From: Drosophila miranda
Lineage: Eukaryota > Arthropoda > Insecta > Diptera > Drosophilidae
Assembly: GCF_003369915.1 (NCBI RefSeq)
Contig: NW_022881625.1
Coordinates: 7,254,001 to 7,318,000, forward strand
Length of the DNA: 64,000 nt
Direction: 5' to 3'
Under the pieces are notes generated by a model, which saw only the letters and a list, made by a program, of their open reading frames with translations, did not search any database and was not told the origin of the DNA. Shown in pieces: positions 33,892-46,543 of this stretch (position 1 is the stretch's first letter; every line of letters starts with the position of its first letter). The position numbers were made by a program, and so were the translations under genes.

Positions 33892-35741
33892 TTATAGCGC
33901 CTTTACAATCGTCTTGATGAGCGCCTCGATGGGCACGGAGAATGTGTTGAAGTGACCATCATCTTCTCCCTCCTTTGCTGGCTCTGGCGTGCTGTCCTTC
34001 GGAGAGGAGGAATCCACCTGGGGCTTGCCAGACAGTATGTAGAAGCACAGACTAAACGTAAGCACAAAGATCGAGTAGAGAGCAAAGCTCTTGATGAAGC
34101 TGCTGGAGACGGGGCGCAGCATGAGAATGTGCGTCGAAATTGAGAGTACTGGCAGGGAGCCAACCAGCAGGCAGAACTCCACGGACACCAGCAGAATGGT
34201 GAAGACGGCCAGTATGCGCTGCGTCTCCTTGTCGTAGCTGGCTTCCATGCAGGTTAGGATCGACAAGACAATGAGAGCCACCTCCATCAGGTTCGTGATG
34301 GACCTGAAGTACAGCAGCGGCGACATGGCAAGCTGTATGACCTCTCGGATCATGAGATACACAATCCCTATCCAAGAGAACAGGCCGAAGAGGGCAGTCA
34401 GGCCCGTGTGGTCGCTTTCGTGGAACTTAAGGAGCGTATGCGTGATAATGGAGGCAGTGAAGAGCGAGTAAAGTAGAAAGTTCAGATAGAAGATCACCGA
34501 GAGGCGGTGCCACTTGAGGAAGAGGAAACTCGAGGTTAGCGGGTGCTGCAGCAGGTGACGCAGCTCCTTGGAATCGGCGATGTATGCGATTGGAGTCATC
34601 TCGCCCTCCAATTGGTGAGGATGGCCAATGCTCCGCTTGTCCGACTGCCCGGGCTCTCGCTGGCGTCTCATCAGATTCTTGTAGATGATGATGATCTCGA
34701 AACTCTGGTCACCGGGCTTCTCCCCGTTGGTGGTGTTGCAGGAATCGAAGTCCTCCTCTAGCACTTTCGGGTCCATCTCCTGTATGTAAAAATCTCCGAA
34801 CGCGCTTCTCGCCCCGATGTACGCTCCCTGCCGTAGAAGCTCCTGTGCCACCTTTGTGTTGCGATACTTGACCGCATAGGAGAATGGCACCAGGCCAGCC
34901 TTGTCCGCCTCATTGATGTCCACACGATCGCTCTCGAGCAGCAGCTGGAAGCAGCGCTGGTGGTCACAGAAGTCGTCCAGCGGCTGCTCACCCAGGCGAC
35001 TGATAACCGCGTTCAGCAGCTTGGAATGCGATGTCAGCCTCAGCTGCGGATGCTTCAACAGCTTCTCTAGCGCCCTGTGGTTGCCCCAGATTACGGCCAA
35101 TTCCACGGGGCTGATGTCGCTCAATTTTAAAGGATTAATGTTGATGCCCGTATCGCGGATGGCCTCAAAGGCTCGCTGCTTGCCCCGCTTGATACTCTCC
35201 GCCAGCAGGGACTGATACTCCTCCTGGTTGGCATTGCATTGGTTGTCTGCGTTTCCGCTGACGTTCTGGTGGTACTCCGCGAACTGTTGCTCGAACTGGT
35301 TCTCGTCTCCGTCCCGCAGCGTGCGGAGGAGTCGCTCGCAGTCGATCTCTGCTCCGGCCTCGCGCAGCTCCGGCAACGGCAGTTCCGGATACTGATCCCT
35401 CAGCATCTGGCGTACCTGCCCGTTCCGATAGCTGTCAATGTCCAACTGTGGTTGTTTCAGGAAAAGTCGGATCAGCTCCAGCTTAGTGCCTGCCTCAATC
35501 TTTCTATTCTTCAGCACATGGTGGAGGGGCGTGAACTCGCCCTCATCCACCAAATTCGGAGAGGCTCCGTACTCGAGCAGCAGCTGAATGCAGGAGCCCA
35601 CCTGAGAGGCATTCGATCGTCCTGGCGATTGGCCTGGGCACCGCTGTCCAGAGCAGTGTGGAATTCCCGTATGTCCCGATTAGCGAGGGCTGCAATCAAC
35701 TGGCCCTGCGGATCGATGAAACCGCAGTTGTTAGAGCTCAT
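33892..35741 (-). pseudogene. pain: painless (TRPA channel) copy 1, internally deleted and 3'-truncated
   Basis: Painless is a TRPA cation channel of fly sensory neurons, needed for responses to noxious heat and mechanical stimuli. The start MSSNNCGFIDPQGQLIAAL (35,741) matches the family. After QDDR a deletion of about 260-290 bases, judged against the fly protein, removes early ankyrin repeats and shifts the frame. The rest is open from 35,601 to 33,892: ankyrin repeats (GASPNLVDEGEFTPLHHVL, SDRVDINEADKAGLVPFSYA), the linker, then membrane segments S1 to about S5 (SSFLFLKWHRLSVIFYLNF to SIFVLTFSLCFYILSG). It ends at IKTIVKAL, where the last codons come from flanking DNA. The pore loop, S6 and the C-terminus are absent, so no channel could form. 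Confidence 0.92.
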
Positions 35742-38082
35742 TCTGCTGTCTGCAAAGAGTCAAGTGAGAATGGGGAGGATGAGCTATGTCTATGTGGGCT
35801 TTTGTTAATCTTATCCAACCCACGCTGCGTATGAGTAACTTCTAATGCCGTTTCTATGAAAATGATGCCAGAACCCGCATTGTTAGAGCTCTGCTCTGGT
35901 CAATGGAGGAGGTCTGACCCAACAGACGGTTTCTGTACAGACCTTGAAATGGCCGAAACAAAAGCATGAGAGTGCACCGAGCCCCGCAACAAACGGTATT
36001 TGACAACGCTTCATGCTACGATGATTTTCACACAAATGACTGTCTGTCCATGGAGCTGGCCAGCAGCTGGAGGCAGAACCACAGTCAGAGCCACAGTCAC
36101 AGCCACATCCGCAGCCGAAAGCTACCCCACAGGTTTCTCGAAAAATAAAAACCAAATCTTCGTTTTGGGGGCAATTAAAGAAAGCGTCTTTAAGTGGTTT
36201 TTGTGGTACCCGAACTACAGACTTAATTTGCCCTCCCGTGTAGTTATTAAACTATAACAATCCAACTGAAGACAAGGTAAGACAAGGCCTGAGAAGTACT
36301 CAGGGAGTGGCTTGATTGTTCAAAGTGATCTACAAATTTGAATCAAGTTTGGTGTTCGATCTCGCTCGCCTTTTGGTATATCGAAATTTAACGATCATAA
36401 AGAATAATCATAAAATAATCGACACATCAATATCAATTAGCAATCAATTGGTTACGCTTTATGCTTTGAATACTGTTCCGAATGGAGCTTTAGATAAATC
36501 CCTGGGCAGTGCTGAAATCTTGCGATTTATAGGCGGCTCTTTTCGTAAATTTCAAGGCGGCTTCTTCTGTGGGATCTGATCCCTGCAGCCGTCAGCTCAA
36601 CGTCTTCTCCGCTCTTTTGTGTTCTGTTCTGTTCTGTTCCGTTCTGTCTGCTGTCTGCTTTGATGCTTGAAATGTGTGAGAAATCGGCTAATCACACATG
36701 AGACCTGGCTAATTTGAATATTCCTCCACTGATTGTTTATCAATAGCCTACGAATTGGGAATCAGGAAACATCGTCTTATCTTTTGTAGGTAGCTCTTCG
36801 GCTAATGTTGCTTTAGTATGCAAACAAATTGAGGATTGTAAATGACGCCCCTGGGGTCAAAATTTGTCGTTGATAAGATAAACAGAATCGCACAATCCCC
36901 TTCCTTAATTGGCCCTTTATTTGATATTTTCTTGTCTCCCATCTTAACCTCTTCCCCATTCTGGTATTTGTTTTTCCACCCGAATACGAGTATTTGCCCG
37001 AGCAATTGACAAACAACTTCATTGTTTGTCCAAGCTGAAGCTCGACCCAAAGTCTTACTAAGACATCGGTTGACAGAATGGCGTAATATCACAATAATTA
37101 ACAGAAAACTTAACAGCAAACGATTTCAAAAGTGAGCAACTCCTCTCTCAGTCGGATCTGACCCTAGCAATTAAGAGCACTACTTTCAGAAATATTGATG
37201 TAGTCAAGGTAATCTATACTTATTGCGAAAAGCTTCGGAAAACACAAATTGCCCTTAAACTCTTAAACATTTGCTTCATCTACGGTAACCAGTCGAAATC
37301 AGAGAGTATACGGAGTCTGGAGTGGAATTTTATTCCCCCTTCTCTTGGAGCTCACATATGTATATATGGTATTGGGCTTTAACACTGGTAAAAAAAAAAA
37401 AACTCGTATCACTCTGGAATTTGAGAATAAAGTGTGTCGCAAAGGAAAAGGAGTCCAACGACATTATTACTAGTTTTAAAAGAAAAATAATAATGAGATT
37501 ATCTTCATTCGCGATTCGAAAACTGTTTAGACTTCTCATTTTTTCTTTGAGTGAATTTATATTTATAAACCTTTCAGCCCTGTTCTTCTTTCTGTCTGTG
37601 GGAACATCTGGAATTTGGAGACTGAGAGAGCTGGAGCCTAGGAAATTGCCCATCAAAATTGGCTCTGAGTTGCACACCGAATCCTCTACTAAAGTTCTTT
37701 GTGTTGGTGCAGCTGCAAAAGTGAAATCAGCAAATGACAACACTTCGGAAAGAGTAAGTAGAAGGGGGACAGACGTGATTAATGTAAAGTTTTTAACGCG
37801 ATAAACTGAATATGTATATGTCCAGCTGCACAGGATCAGCCGCGTTTCTCCGATCGTCTGTCAATAATTTATACTATATACGTACTGTCTTACACTGATA
37901 TAACATTCTCACATGATATTTTACCATACCCTTCCCGAATACGTGATGTGATCAGATCGAGAGACCCTCTAGCTGCGTGGGAGGAGGAGAGCAGAGTAAA
38001 CACTAAACTAAATTTCTTGTCCATAAAGTCTGTTTTTTGGCAAACTGTGCTTGGATTGTTTATCCAATTTATGGCATTATTA
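35742..38082. other. painless upstream region, no gene supported
   Basis: It contains a CTGTT-rich run (about 36,618-36,650), an A-run at 37,389-37,400 and several short ORFs on both strands that are conserved between units only because the units are recent duplicates. Third-copy indels (for example at about 61,168 and 62,370) break those ORFs, which argues against coding. The segment probably comes from the painless promoter and neighbouring intergenic DNA. Confidence 0.6.
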
Positions 38083-39041
38083 TACCCGATACTCAAAATG
38101 AGTATTGGGGTATATTAGATTTGTGGTAAAAGTGAATGTGTGTTACGTCCAGAAGGAATCGTTTCCGACCCCATAAAGTATATATATTCTTGATCAGCAT
38201 CAATAGCCGAGTCGATTGAGCCATGTCCGAGAAAACCAAAAACGCAGAATCGTAGAGGATGACTATATGTTCTAGAGTGCAAAATCTGAACCAGATCGTA
38301 TAATTATTATCTCCGTTTACTGCTGTTGCCCACTATCTGAGGGGATCGGCACGATTATTTCGTTTATTTCTTATTTTTTTTCTTTTCTTGAAAGAAACAA
38401 TAGACACTTGAGAAAACTAGCCACCTTCGGCGTTTCCTTTTAGGGCATCAAAAAAGTGATCGTGACCATTGCCGGCCCACATTCGAAAATCGTTTTTCAA
38501 AAACTCTCGTTTGTTCTGGCGATGATGTCACAGTTTGAGTGTATATATATAAAGTATATATATTCTTGATCAGCATCAATAGCCCAGTCGATTGAGCCCT
38601 GTCTGTCTGTCCGTCCGTCCGTCTGTCCGTCCCCTTCAGCGCCTAATGCTCAAAGACTATAGGAGCTAGAGCAACGATGGTTTGGATCCAGACTTCTGTG
38701 ATATGTCACTGCTACAAGAATATTTCAAAACTTCGCCCCGCCCACTTCCGCCCCCACAAAGGACGAAAATCTGTTGCATCCACAATATTGCACATTCGAG
38801 AAAACTAAAAACGCAGAATCATAGATAACGACCATATCTATCAGATTGCTGAATCTGGTTTAGATCAGATAATTTTTATAGCCAAAAGGAACAAATCAAT
38901 TTGCAGTGGCTACGCAGCGCCCGACGTCACGCTCAGACTGATTTTCTGTAGAGGCGTCTGCCGGAGGAGAGCCATTCTGACTTAGTATCAAGTATAACTG
39001 TAGAGTTGCGGTGTCCGCAGCAACTCACAACGTTCCCCTCG
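38083..39041 (+). mobile_element. DINE-1/mini-me-type element(s) in tandem-duplication unit 1
   Basis: It begins TACCCGATACTCAAAATGAG, with the palindrome ACTCAAAATGAGT. The conserved core TATATATTCTTGATCAGCATC occurs twice (near 38,181 and 38,559), the second time followed by (GTCY)n (38,603-38,633). The 3' hairpin TTGCGGTGTCCGCAGCAA ends near 39,022. Between the cores sits about 220 bases (38,310-38,530) that other copies lack. The arrangement suggests one element inserted in, or recombined with, another. Confidence 0.8.
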
Positions 39042-39665
39042 TCTATGATTCTGCGTTTTTAGTTTAGTTTTTTTTTTTAGTTTTGCCGCATGGTTTGCAT
39101 AAATTTCCATTTAGATTTCCATTGCCATTGCCATTGACTGCCTCGTTAGCTAGCCCCTTAGACCCATCAACTTTTGATTGATTTGATCCGATACGCTACG
39201 CTCCTCAGCTTAGCTAAAGATTAATTTATAAAACAAAAGATATACAAAAAGGGTAATAAAAGAGTAACGAACAAGATTAAGAACCATTAACCATAATATG
39301 TGCGTAAACAACACACACATTTTGAACCGAATCATATCAAATGCAAAAAAAAAACAAAACGAAAACAGAAAACAGAAAACCAATTAAAGATACTAAAACT
39401 ATTATAACGAAAAGAAAAAGAAATGAAAATTCAAGAATGCATAAATCTAACATTTGCAATTACAAAATATTTACTCTGGTACAAAATGGTACATACAGTA
39501 AAGATATTCGTTTATACAATATTTACTGTCTATATAACCATTATATACTACTTACTTACTGACAACAAATTATTAACTGTTTTGTTCAATTTCATTATTC
39601 GTATGTTAATAAAAACAATTTCAGACTAACTTAAACTTACAGTCTGCTCTGAATACGGGTTAAAT
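39042..39665. other. AT-rich sequence, no gene
   Basis: A-rich and T-rich non-coding DNA with ATTGCC repeats near 39,118-39,135. The same sequence follows the DINE-1 copies at 45,308 and 63,572. Nothing else was recognised. Confidence 0.6.
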
Positions 39666-39810
39666 GCTGTTAAGACTATCAGAGAAAACTGGGGTGCCGG
39701 CCGAGTATTTGAGGGCGATAGTCATGTGCAGCGATGACTATAAAAAAATTGGGTGCCGCTTGTGGGCCGCCAAAACGGATGCAGAGAAGCTGAAGGACAT
39801 CAACCAATAA
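39666..39810 (+). pseudogene. BED-like gene, exon 3 tail fragment
   Basis: It encodes LRLSEKTGVPAEYLRAIVMC to KLKDINQ and stops at TAA 39,808. It lacks the finger and everything upstream because the duplication breakpoint lies in the exon. Confidence 0.85.
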
Positions 39811-40157
39811 CTGTTTCGTTTTTTAATTTTAATATTTGATTTGTGTAGAAAAACTCGCCTGTTATTCGTAAATGTAACTTATTGACAAAAAAGGGAGGAG
39901 TATTTATATTGTGTGGGCGCCTTTGGGCCAAGAAATCATCAAAGTTATTCACGTCGCACAGTTTGGGAAAAAACTGGACTGGAGTGGAGTCGACTGGAGG
40001 GACTGCAATGACACTTGCCGGCTGGCGGCCTCTTGGAAATTTTAAGCCTCGTTAAGCTTCAGGTCAACCGCCTGGCTGGTCTGCTTGAGCGCTCCATGGA
40101 ATGGATTAACCTTCGCTCTGGATATACTGGATGCCCTTTTGGATTACAGTACTACCC

Positions 40158-42007
40158 TTATAGCGCCTTTACAATCGTCTTGATGAGCGCCTCGATGGGC
40201 ACGGAGAATGTGTTGAAGTGACCATCATCTTCTCCCTCCTTTGCTGGCTCTGGCGTGCTGTCCTTCGGAGAGGAGGAATCCACCAGGGGCTTGCCAGACA
40301 GTATGTAGAAGCACAGACTAAACGTAAGCACAAAGATCGAGTAGAGAGCAAAGCTCTTGATGAAGCTGCTGGAGACGGGGCGCAGCATGAGAATGTGCGT
40401 CGAAATTGAGAGTACTGGCAGGGAGCCAACCAGCAGGCAGAACTCCACGGACACCAGCAGAATGGTGAAGACGGCCAGTATGCGCTGCGTCTCCTTGTCG
40501 TAGCTGGCTTCCATGCAGGTTAGGATCGACAAGACAATGAGAGCCACCTCCATCAGGTTCGTGATGGACCTGAAGTACAGCAGCGGCGACATGGCAAGCT
40601 GTATGACCTCTCGGATCATGAGATACACAATCCCTCTCCAAGAGAACAGGCCGAAGAGGGCAGTCAGGCCCGTGTGGTCGCTTTCGTGGAACTTAAGGAG
40701 CGTATGCGTGATAATGGAGGCAGTGAAGAGCGAGTAAAGTAGAAAGTTCAGATAGAAGACCACCGAGAGGCGGTGCCACTTGAGGAAGAGGAAACTCGAG
40801 GTTAGCGGGTGCTGCAGCAGGTGACGCAGCTCCTTGGAATCGGCGATGTATGCGATTGGAGTCATCTCGCCCTCCAATTGGTGAGCATGGCCAATGCTCC
40901 GCTTGTCCGACTGCCCGGGCTCTCGCTGGCGTCTCATCAGATTCTTGTAGATGATGATGATCTCGAAACTCTGGTCACCGGGCTTCTCCCCGTTGGTGGT
41001 GTTGCAGGAATCGAAGTGCTCCTCCAGCACTTTCGGGTCCATCTCCTGTATGGGAAGATCTCCGAACGCGCTTCTCGCCCCGATGTACGCTCCCTGCCGT
41101 AGAAGCTCCTGTGCCACCTTTGTGTTGCGATACTTGACCGCATAGGAGAGTGGCACCAGGCCAGCCTTGTCCGCCTCATTGATGTTCACACGATCGCTCT
41201 CGAGCAGCAGCTGGAAGCAGCGCTGGTGGTCACAGAAGTCGTCCAGCGGCTGCTCACCCAGGCGACTGATAACCGCGTTCAGCAGCTTGGAATGCGATGT
41301 CAGCCTCAGCTGCGGATGCTTCAACAGCTTCTCTAGCGCCCTGTGGTTGCCCCAGATTACGGCCAATTCCACGGGGCTGATGTCGCTCAATTTTAAAGGA
41401 TTAATGTTGATGCCCGTCTCGCGGATGGCCTCAAAGGCTCGCTGCTTGCCCCGCTTGATACTCTCCGCCAGCAGGGACTGATACTCCTCCTGGTTGGCAT
41501 TGCATTGGTTGTCTGCGTTTCCGCTGACGTTCTGGTGGTACTCCGCGAACTGTTGCTCGAACTGGTTCTCGTCTCCGTCCCGCAGCGTGCGGAGGAGTCG
41601 CTCGCAGTCGATCTCTGCTCCGGCCTCGCGCAGCTCCGGCAACGGCAGTTCCGGATACTGATCCCTCAGCATCTGGCGTACCTGCCCGTTCCGATAGCTG
41701 TCAATGTCCAACTGTGGTTGTTTCAGGAAAAGTCGGATCAGCTCCAGCTTAGTGCCTGCCTCAATCTTTCTATTCTTCAGCACATGGTGGAGGGGCGTGA
41801 ACTCGCCCTCATCCACCAAATTCGGAGAGGCTCCGTACTCGAGCAGCAGCTGAATGCAGGAGCCCACCTGAGAGGCATTCGATCGTCCTGGCGATTGGCC
41901 TGGGCACCGCTGTCCAGAGCAGTGTGGAATTCCCGTATGTCCCGATTAGCGAGGGCTGCAATCAACTGGCCCTGCGGATCGATGAAACCGCAGTTGTTAG
42001 AGCTCAT
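40158..42007 (-). pseudogene. pain: painless copy 2, same deletion and truncation
   Basis: The structure is as in copy 1: start at 42,007, the frame broken after QDDR by the same deletion, a long open part 41,867-40,158 and the same foreign KAL ending. It differs from copy 1 by a handful of residues, for example LPIQEMDP where copy 1 has FYIQEMDP. At that position copy 2 agrees with copy 3, so copy 1 is the changed one. Pore, S6 and C-terminus are absent. Confidence 0.92.
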
Positions 42008-44347
42008 TCTGCTGTCTGCAAAGAGTCAAGTGAGAATGGGGAGGATGAGCTATGTCTATGTGGGCTTTTGTTAATCTTATCCAACCCACGCTGCGTATGA
42101 GTAACTTCTAATGCCGTTTCTATGAAAATGATGCCAGAACCCGCATTGTTAGAGCTCTGCTCTGGTCAATGGAGGGAGGTCTGACCCAACAGACGGTTTC
42201 TGTACAGACCTTGAAATGGCCGAAACAAAAGCATGAGAGTGCACCGAGCCCCGCAACAAACGGTATTTGACAACGCTTCATGCTACGATGATTTTCACAC
42301 AAATGACTGTCTGTCCATGGAGCTGGCCAGCAGCTGGAGGCAGAACCACAGTCAGAGCCACAGTCACAGCCACATCCGCAGCCGAAAGCTACCCCACAGG
42401 TTTCTCGAAAAATAAAAACCAAATCTTCGTTTTGGGGGCAATTAAAGAAAGCGTCTTTAAGTGGTTTTTGTGGTACCCGAACTACAGACTTAATTTGCCC
42501 TCCCGTGTAGTTATTAAACTATAACAATCCAACTGAAGACAAGGTAAGACAAGGCCTGAGAAGTACTCAGGGAGTGGCTTGATTGTTCAAAGTGATCTAC
42601 AAATTTGAATCAAGTTTGGTGTTCGATCTCGCTCGCCTTTTGGTATATCGAAATTTAACGATCATAAAGAATAATCATAAAATAATCGACACATCAATAT
42701 CAATTAGCAATCAATTGGTTACGCTTTATGCTTTGAATACTGTTCCGAATGGAGCTTTAGATAAATCCCTGGGCAGTGCTGAAATCTTGCGATTTATAGG
42801 CGGCTCTTTTCGTAAATTTCAAGGCGGCTTCTTCTGTGGGATCTGATCCCTGCAGCCGTCAGCTCAACGTCTTCTCCGCTCTTTTGTGTTCTGTTCTGTT
42901 CTGTTCCGTTCTGTCTGCTGTCTGCTTTGATGCTTGAAATGTGTGAGAAATCGGAATCACACATGAGACCTGGCTAATTTGAATATTCCTCCACTGATTG
43001 TTTATCAATAGCCTACGAATTGGGAATCAGGAAACATCGTCTTATCTTTTGTAGGTAGCTCTTCGGCTAATGTTGCTTTAGTATGCAAACAAATTGAGGA
43101 TTGTAAATGACGCCCCTGGGGTCAAAATTTGTCGTTGATAAGATAAACAGAATCGCACAATCCCCTTCCTTAATTGGCCCTTTATTTGATATTTTCTTGT
43201 CTCCCATCTTAACCTCTTCCCCATTCTGGTATTTGTTTTTCCACCCGAATACGAGTATTTGCCCAAGCAATTGACAAACAACTTCATTGTTTGTCCAAGC
43301 TGAAGCTCGACCCAAAGTCTTACTAAGACATCGGTTGACAGAATGGCGTAATATCACAATAATTAACAGAAAACTTAACAGCAAACGATTTCAAAAGTGA
43401 GCAACTCCTCTCTCAGTCGGATCTGACCCTAGCAATTAAGAGCACTACTTTCAGAAATATTGATGTAGTCAAGGTAATCTATACTTATTGCGAAAAGCTT
43501 CGGAAAACACAAATTGCCCTTAAACTCTTAAACATTTGCTTCATCTACGGTAACCAGTCGAAATCAGAGAGTATACGGAGTCTGGAGTGGAATTTTATTC
43601 CCCCTTCTCTTGGAGCTCACATATGTATATATGGTATTGGGCTTTAACACTGGTAAAAAAAAAAAAACTCGTATCCCTCTGGAATTTGAGAATAAAGTGT
43701 GTCGCAAAGGAAAAGGAGTCCAACGACATTATTACTAGTTTTAAAAGAAAAATAATAATGAGATTATCTTCATTCGCGATTCGAAAACTGTTTAGACTTC
43801 TCATTTTTTCTTTGAGTGAATTTATATTTATAAACCTTTCAGCCCTGTTCTTCTTTCTGTCTGTGGGAACATCTGGAATTTGGAGACTGAGAGAGCTGGA
43901 GCCTAGGAAATTGCCCAACAAAATTGGCTCTGAGTTGCACACCGAATCCTCTACTAAAGTTCTTTGTGTTGGTGCAGCTGCAAAAGTGAAATCAGCAAAT
44001 GACAACACTTCGGAAAGAGTAAGTAGAAGGGGGACAGACGTGATTAATGTAAAGTTTTTAACGCGATAAACTGAATATGTATATGTCCAGCTGCACAGGA
44101 TCAGCCGCGTTTCTCCGATCGTCTGTCAATAATTTATACTATATACGTACTGTCTTACACTGATATAACATTCTCACATGATATTTTACCATACCCTTCC
44201 CGAATACGTGATGTGATCAGATCGAGAGACCCTCTAGCTGCGTGGGAGGAGGAGAGCAGAGTAAACACTAAACTAAATTTCTTGTCCATAAAGTCTGTTT
44301 TTTGGCAAACTGTGCTTGGATTGTTTATCCAATTTATGGCATTATTA
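42008..44347. other. painless upstream region, unit 2
   Basis: Near-identical repeat of 35,742-38,082, with a four-base loss near 42,954. No gene is supported. Confidence 0.6.
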
Positions 44348-45307
44348 TACCCGATACTCAAAATGAGTATTGGGGTATATTAGATTTGTGGTAAAAGTGA
44401 ATGTGTGTTACGTCCAGAAGGAATCGTTTCCGACCCCATAAAGTATATATATTCTTGATCAGCGTCAATAGCCGAGTCGATTGAGCCATGTCCGAGAAAA
44501 CCAAAAACGCAGAATCGTAGAGGATGACTATATGTTCTAGAGTGCAAAATCTGAACCAGATCGTATAATTATTATCTCCGTTTACTGCTGTTGCACACTA
44601 TCTGAGGGGATCGGCACGATTATTTCGTTTATTTCTTATTTTTTTTCTTTTCTTGAAAGAAACAATAGACACTTGAGAAAACTAGCCACCTTCGGCGTTT
44701 CCTTTTAGGGCATCAAAAAAGTGATCGTGACCATTGCCGGCCCACATTCGAAAATCGTTTTTCAAAAACTCTCGTTTGTTCTGGCGATGATGTCACAGTT
44801 TGAGTGTATATATATAAAGTATATATATTCTTGATCAGCATCAATAGCCCAGTCGATTGAGCCCTGTCTGTCTGTCCGTCCGTCCGTCTGTCCGTCCCCT
44901 TCAGCGCCTAATGCTCAAAGACTATAGGAGCTAGAGCAACGATGGTTTGGATCCAGACTTCTGTGATATGTCACTGCTACAAGAATATTTCAAAACTTCG
45001 CCCCGCCCACTTCCGCCCCCACAAAGGACGAAAATCTGTTGCATCCACAATATTGCACATTCGAGAAAACTAAAAACTCAGAATCATAGATAACGACCAT
45101 ATCTATCAGATTGCTGAATCTGGTTTAGATCAGATAATTTTTATAGCCAAAAGGAACAAATCAATTTGCAGTGGCTACGCAGCGCCCGACGTCACGCTCA
45201 GACTGATTTTCTGTAGAGGCGTCTGCCGGAGGAGAGCCATTCTGACTTAGTATCAAGTATAACTGTAGAGTTGCGGTGTCCGCAGCAACTCACAACGTTC
45301 CCCCTCG
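44348..45307 (+). mobile_element. DINE-1/mini-me-type element(s), unit 2
   Basis: Duplicate of 38,083-39,041 with the same two cores, the same interposed 220 bases and the same 3' hairpin. It was moved by the tandem duplication, not by a separate insertion. Confidence 0.82.
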
Positions 45308-46089
45308 TCTATGATTCTGCGTTTTTAGTTTAGTTTTTTTTTTTAGTTTTGCCGCATGGTTTGCATAAATTTCCATTTAGATTTCCATTGCCATTGCCAT
45401 TGACTGCCTCGTTAGCTAGCCCCTTAGACCCATCAACTTTTGATTGATTTGATCCGATACGCTACGCTCCTCAGCTTAGCTAAAGATTAATTTATAAAAC
45501 AAAAGATATACAAAAAGGGTAATAAAAGAGTAACGAACAAGATTAAGAACCATTAACCATAATATGTGCGTAAACAACACACACATTTTGAACCGAATCA
45601 TATCAAATGCAAAAAAAAAACAAAACGAAAACAGAAAACAGAAAACCAATTAAAGATACTAAAACTATTATAACGAAAAGAAAAAGAAATGAAAATTCAA
45701 GAATGCATAAATCTAACATTTGCAATTACAAAATATTTACTCTGGTACAAAATGGTACATACAGTAAAGATATTCGTTTATACAATATTTACTGTCTATA
45801 TAACCATTATATACTACTTACTTACTGACAACAAATTATTAACTCTTTTGTTCAATTTCATTATTCGTATGTTAATAAAAACAATTTCAGACTAACTTAA
45901 ACTTACAGTCTGCTCTGAATACGGGTTAAATGCTAGTGCTGTGCTAGTTGATTATTACTCGTACAATAAATACTATAGCTTAGAGCCATCCTGCGTCCCT
46001 GGTCACCGGTGGATCAAGCCTTCAGAACAACAAAATCAATCAAACAACAACAATCAATTCAAAGATCAATCAAACAACAAACAAAAATT
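45308..46089. other. AT-rich sequence, no gene
   Basis: The part to 45,931 repeats 39,042-39,665. The remainder, with CAACAA-rich sequence near 46,027-46,085, shows no recognisable gene. Confidence 0.5.
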
Positions 46090-46432
46090 GAACACTACAG
46101 CTAAAAATCTTGTACAGGCTTCTACAGCTGAAAATCTTGTACAGGCTAAAATATTCTACATTCTACAGCTGAAAATTTTGTACAGGCTGAAAATATTCTA
46201 CAGCTGAAAATCTTGTACAGGCTTCTACAGCTGAAAATCTTGTACAGGCTGAAATATTCCACATTCTACAGCTGAAAATTTTGTGCAGGCTGAAAATATT
46301 CTACATTCTACAGCTGAAAATCTTGTACAGGCTTCTACAGCTGAAAATCTTGTACAGGCTGAAATATTCTACATTCTACAGCTGAAAATCTTGTACAGGC
46401 TGAAAATATTCTACATTCTACAGCTGAAAATA
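46090..46432. repeat. Minisatellite based on CTACAGCTGAAAATCTTGTA
   Basis: Ten or so imperfect units of the type CTACAGCTGAAAATCTTGTA plus CAGGCT(GAAAATATTCTACATT) alternate in long and short forms. The varying unit length and lack of distinct spacers indicate a slippage-type minisatellite. Confidence 0.9.
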
Positions 46433-46494
46433 CATTAATTATGTATAGTACATGTATAATACATACTACATAAAATAAATAAAATAAAAAACAA

Positions 46495-46530
46495 ATTATT
46501 ATTATTATTATTATTGTTATTATTATTAAA
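46495..46530. repeat. (ATT)n microsatellite
   Basis: A run of ATT units with one TTG interruption just upstream of the LOA element insertion site. Confidence 0.85.
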
Positions 46531-46543
46531 ATTAATATAATTA

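Larger units (their letters stand above)
33400..39665. repeat. Tandem duplication, unit 1 (about 6,266 bases)
   Basis: Unit 1 starts inside exon 3 of the BED-like gene (TGTTAAGACTATCAGAG) and ends at GGGTTAAATGC. Landmarks repeat at a constant offset of 6,265-6,266 bases, for example the painless stop (33,892 and 40,158). Only scattered single-base differences and one- to four-base indels separate the units. Confidence 0.93.
39666..45931. repeat. Tandem duplication, unit 2
   Basis: Direct second copy of 33,400-39,665. The join reads TTAAATGC|TGTTAAGACTATC, with a few bases of microhomology (GTTAA). Unit 2 ends at GGGTTAAATGCT before unrelated sequence AGTGCTGTGCTAG. Confidence 0.93.

Noticed and set aside
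33952..35808. Long plus-strand ORFs across painless
   Set aside because: They are the antisense shadow of the painless ankyrin and membrane exons. The minus-strand reading matches the known family.
36316..37804. Short ORFs (starts MFKVIYKFESS and MEFYSPFSW) as small genes
   Set aside because: They repeat only because the region is duplicated. Copy 3 disrupts them by deletions, and no domain or codon bias is evident.
46090..46432. Regular repeats resembling a CRISPR array
   Set aside because: Units vary in length and contents, there are no unique spacers, and the DNA is eukaryotic. A minisatellite explains it.
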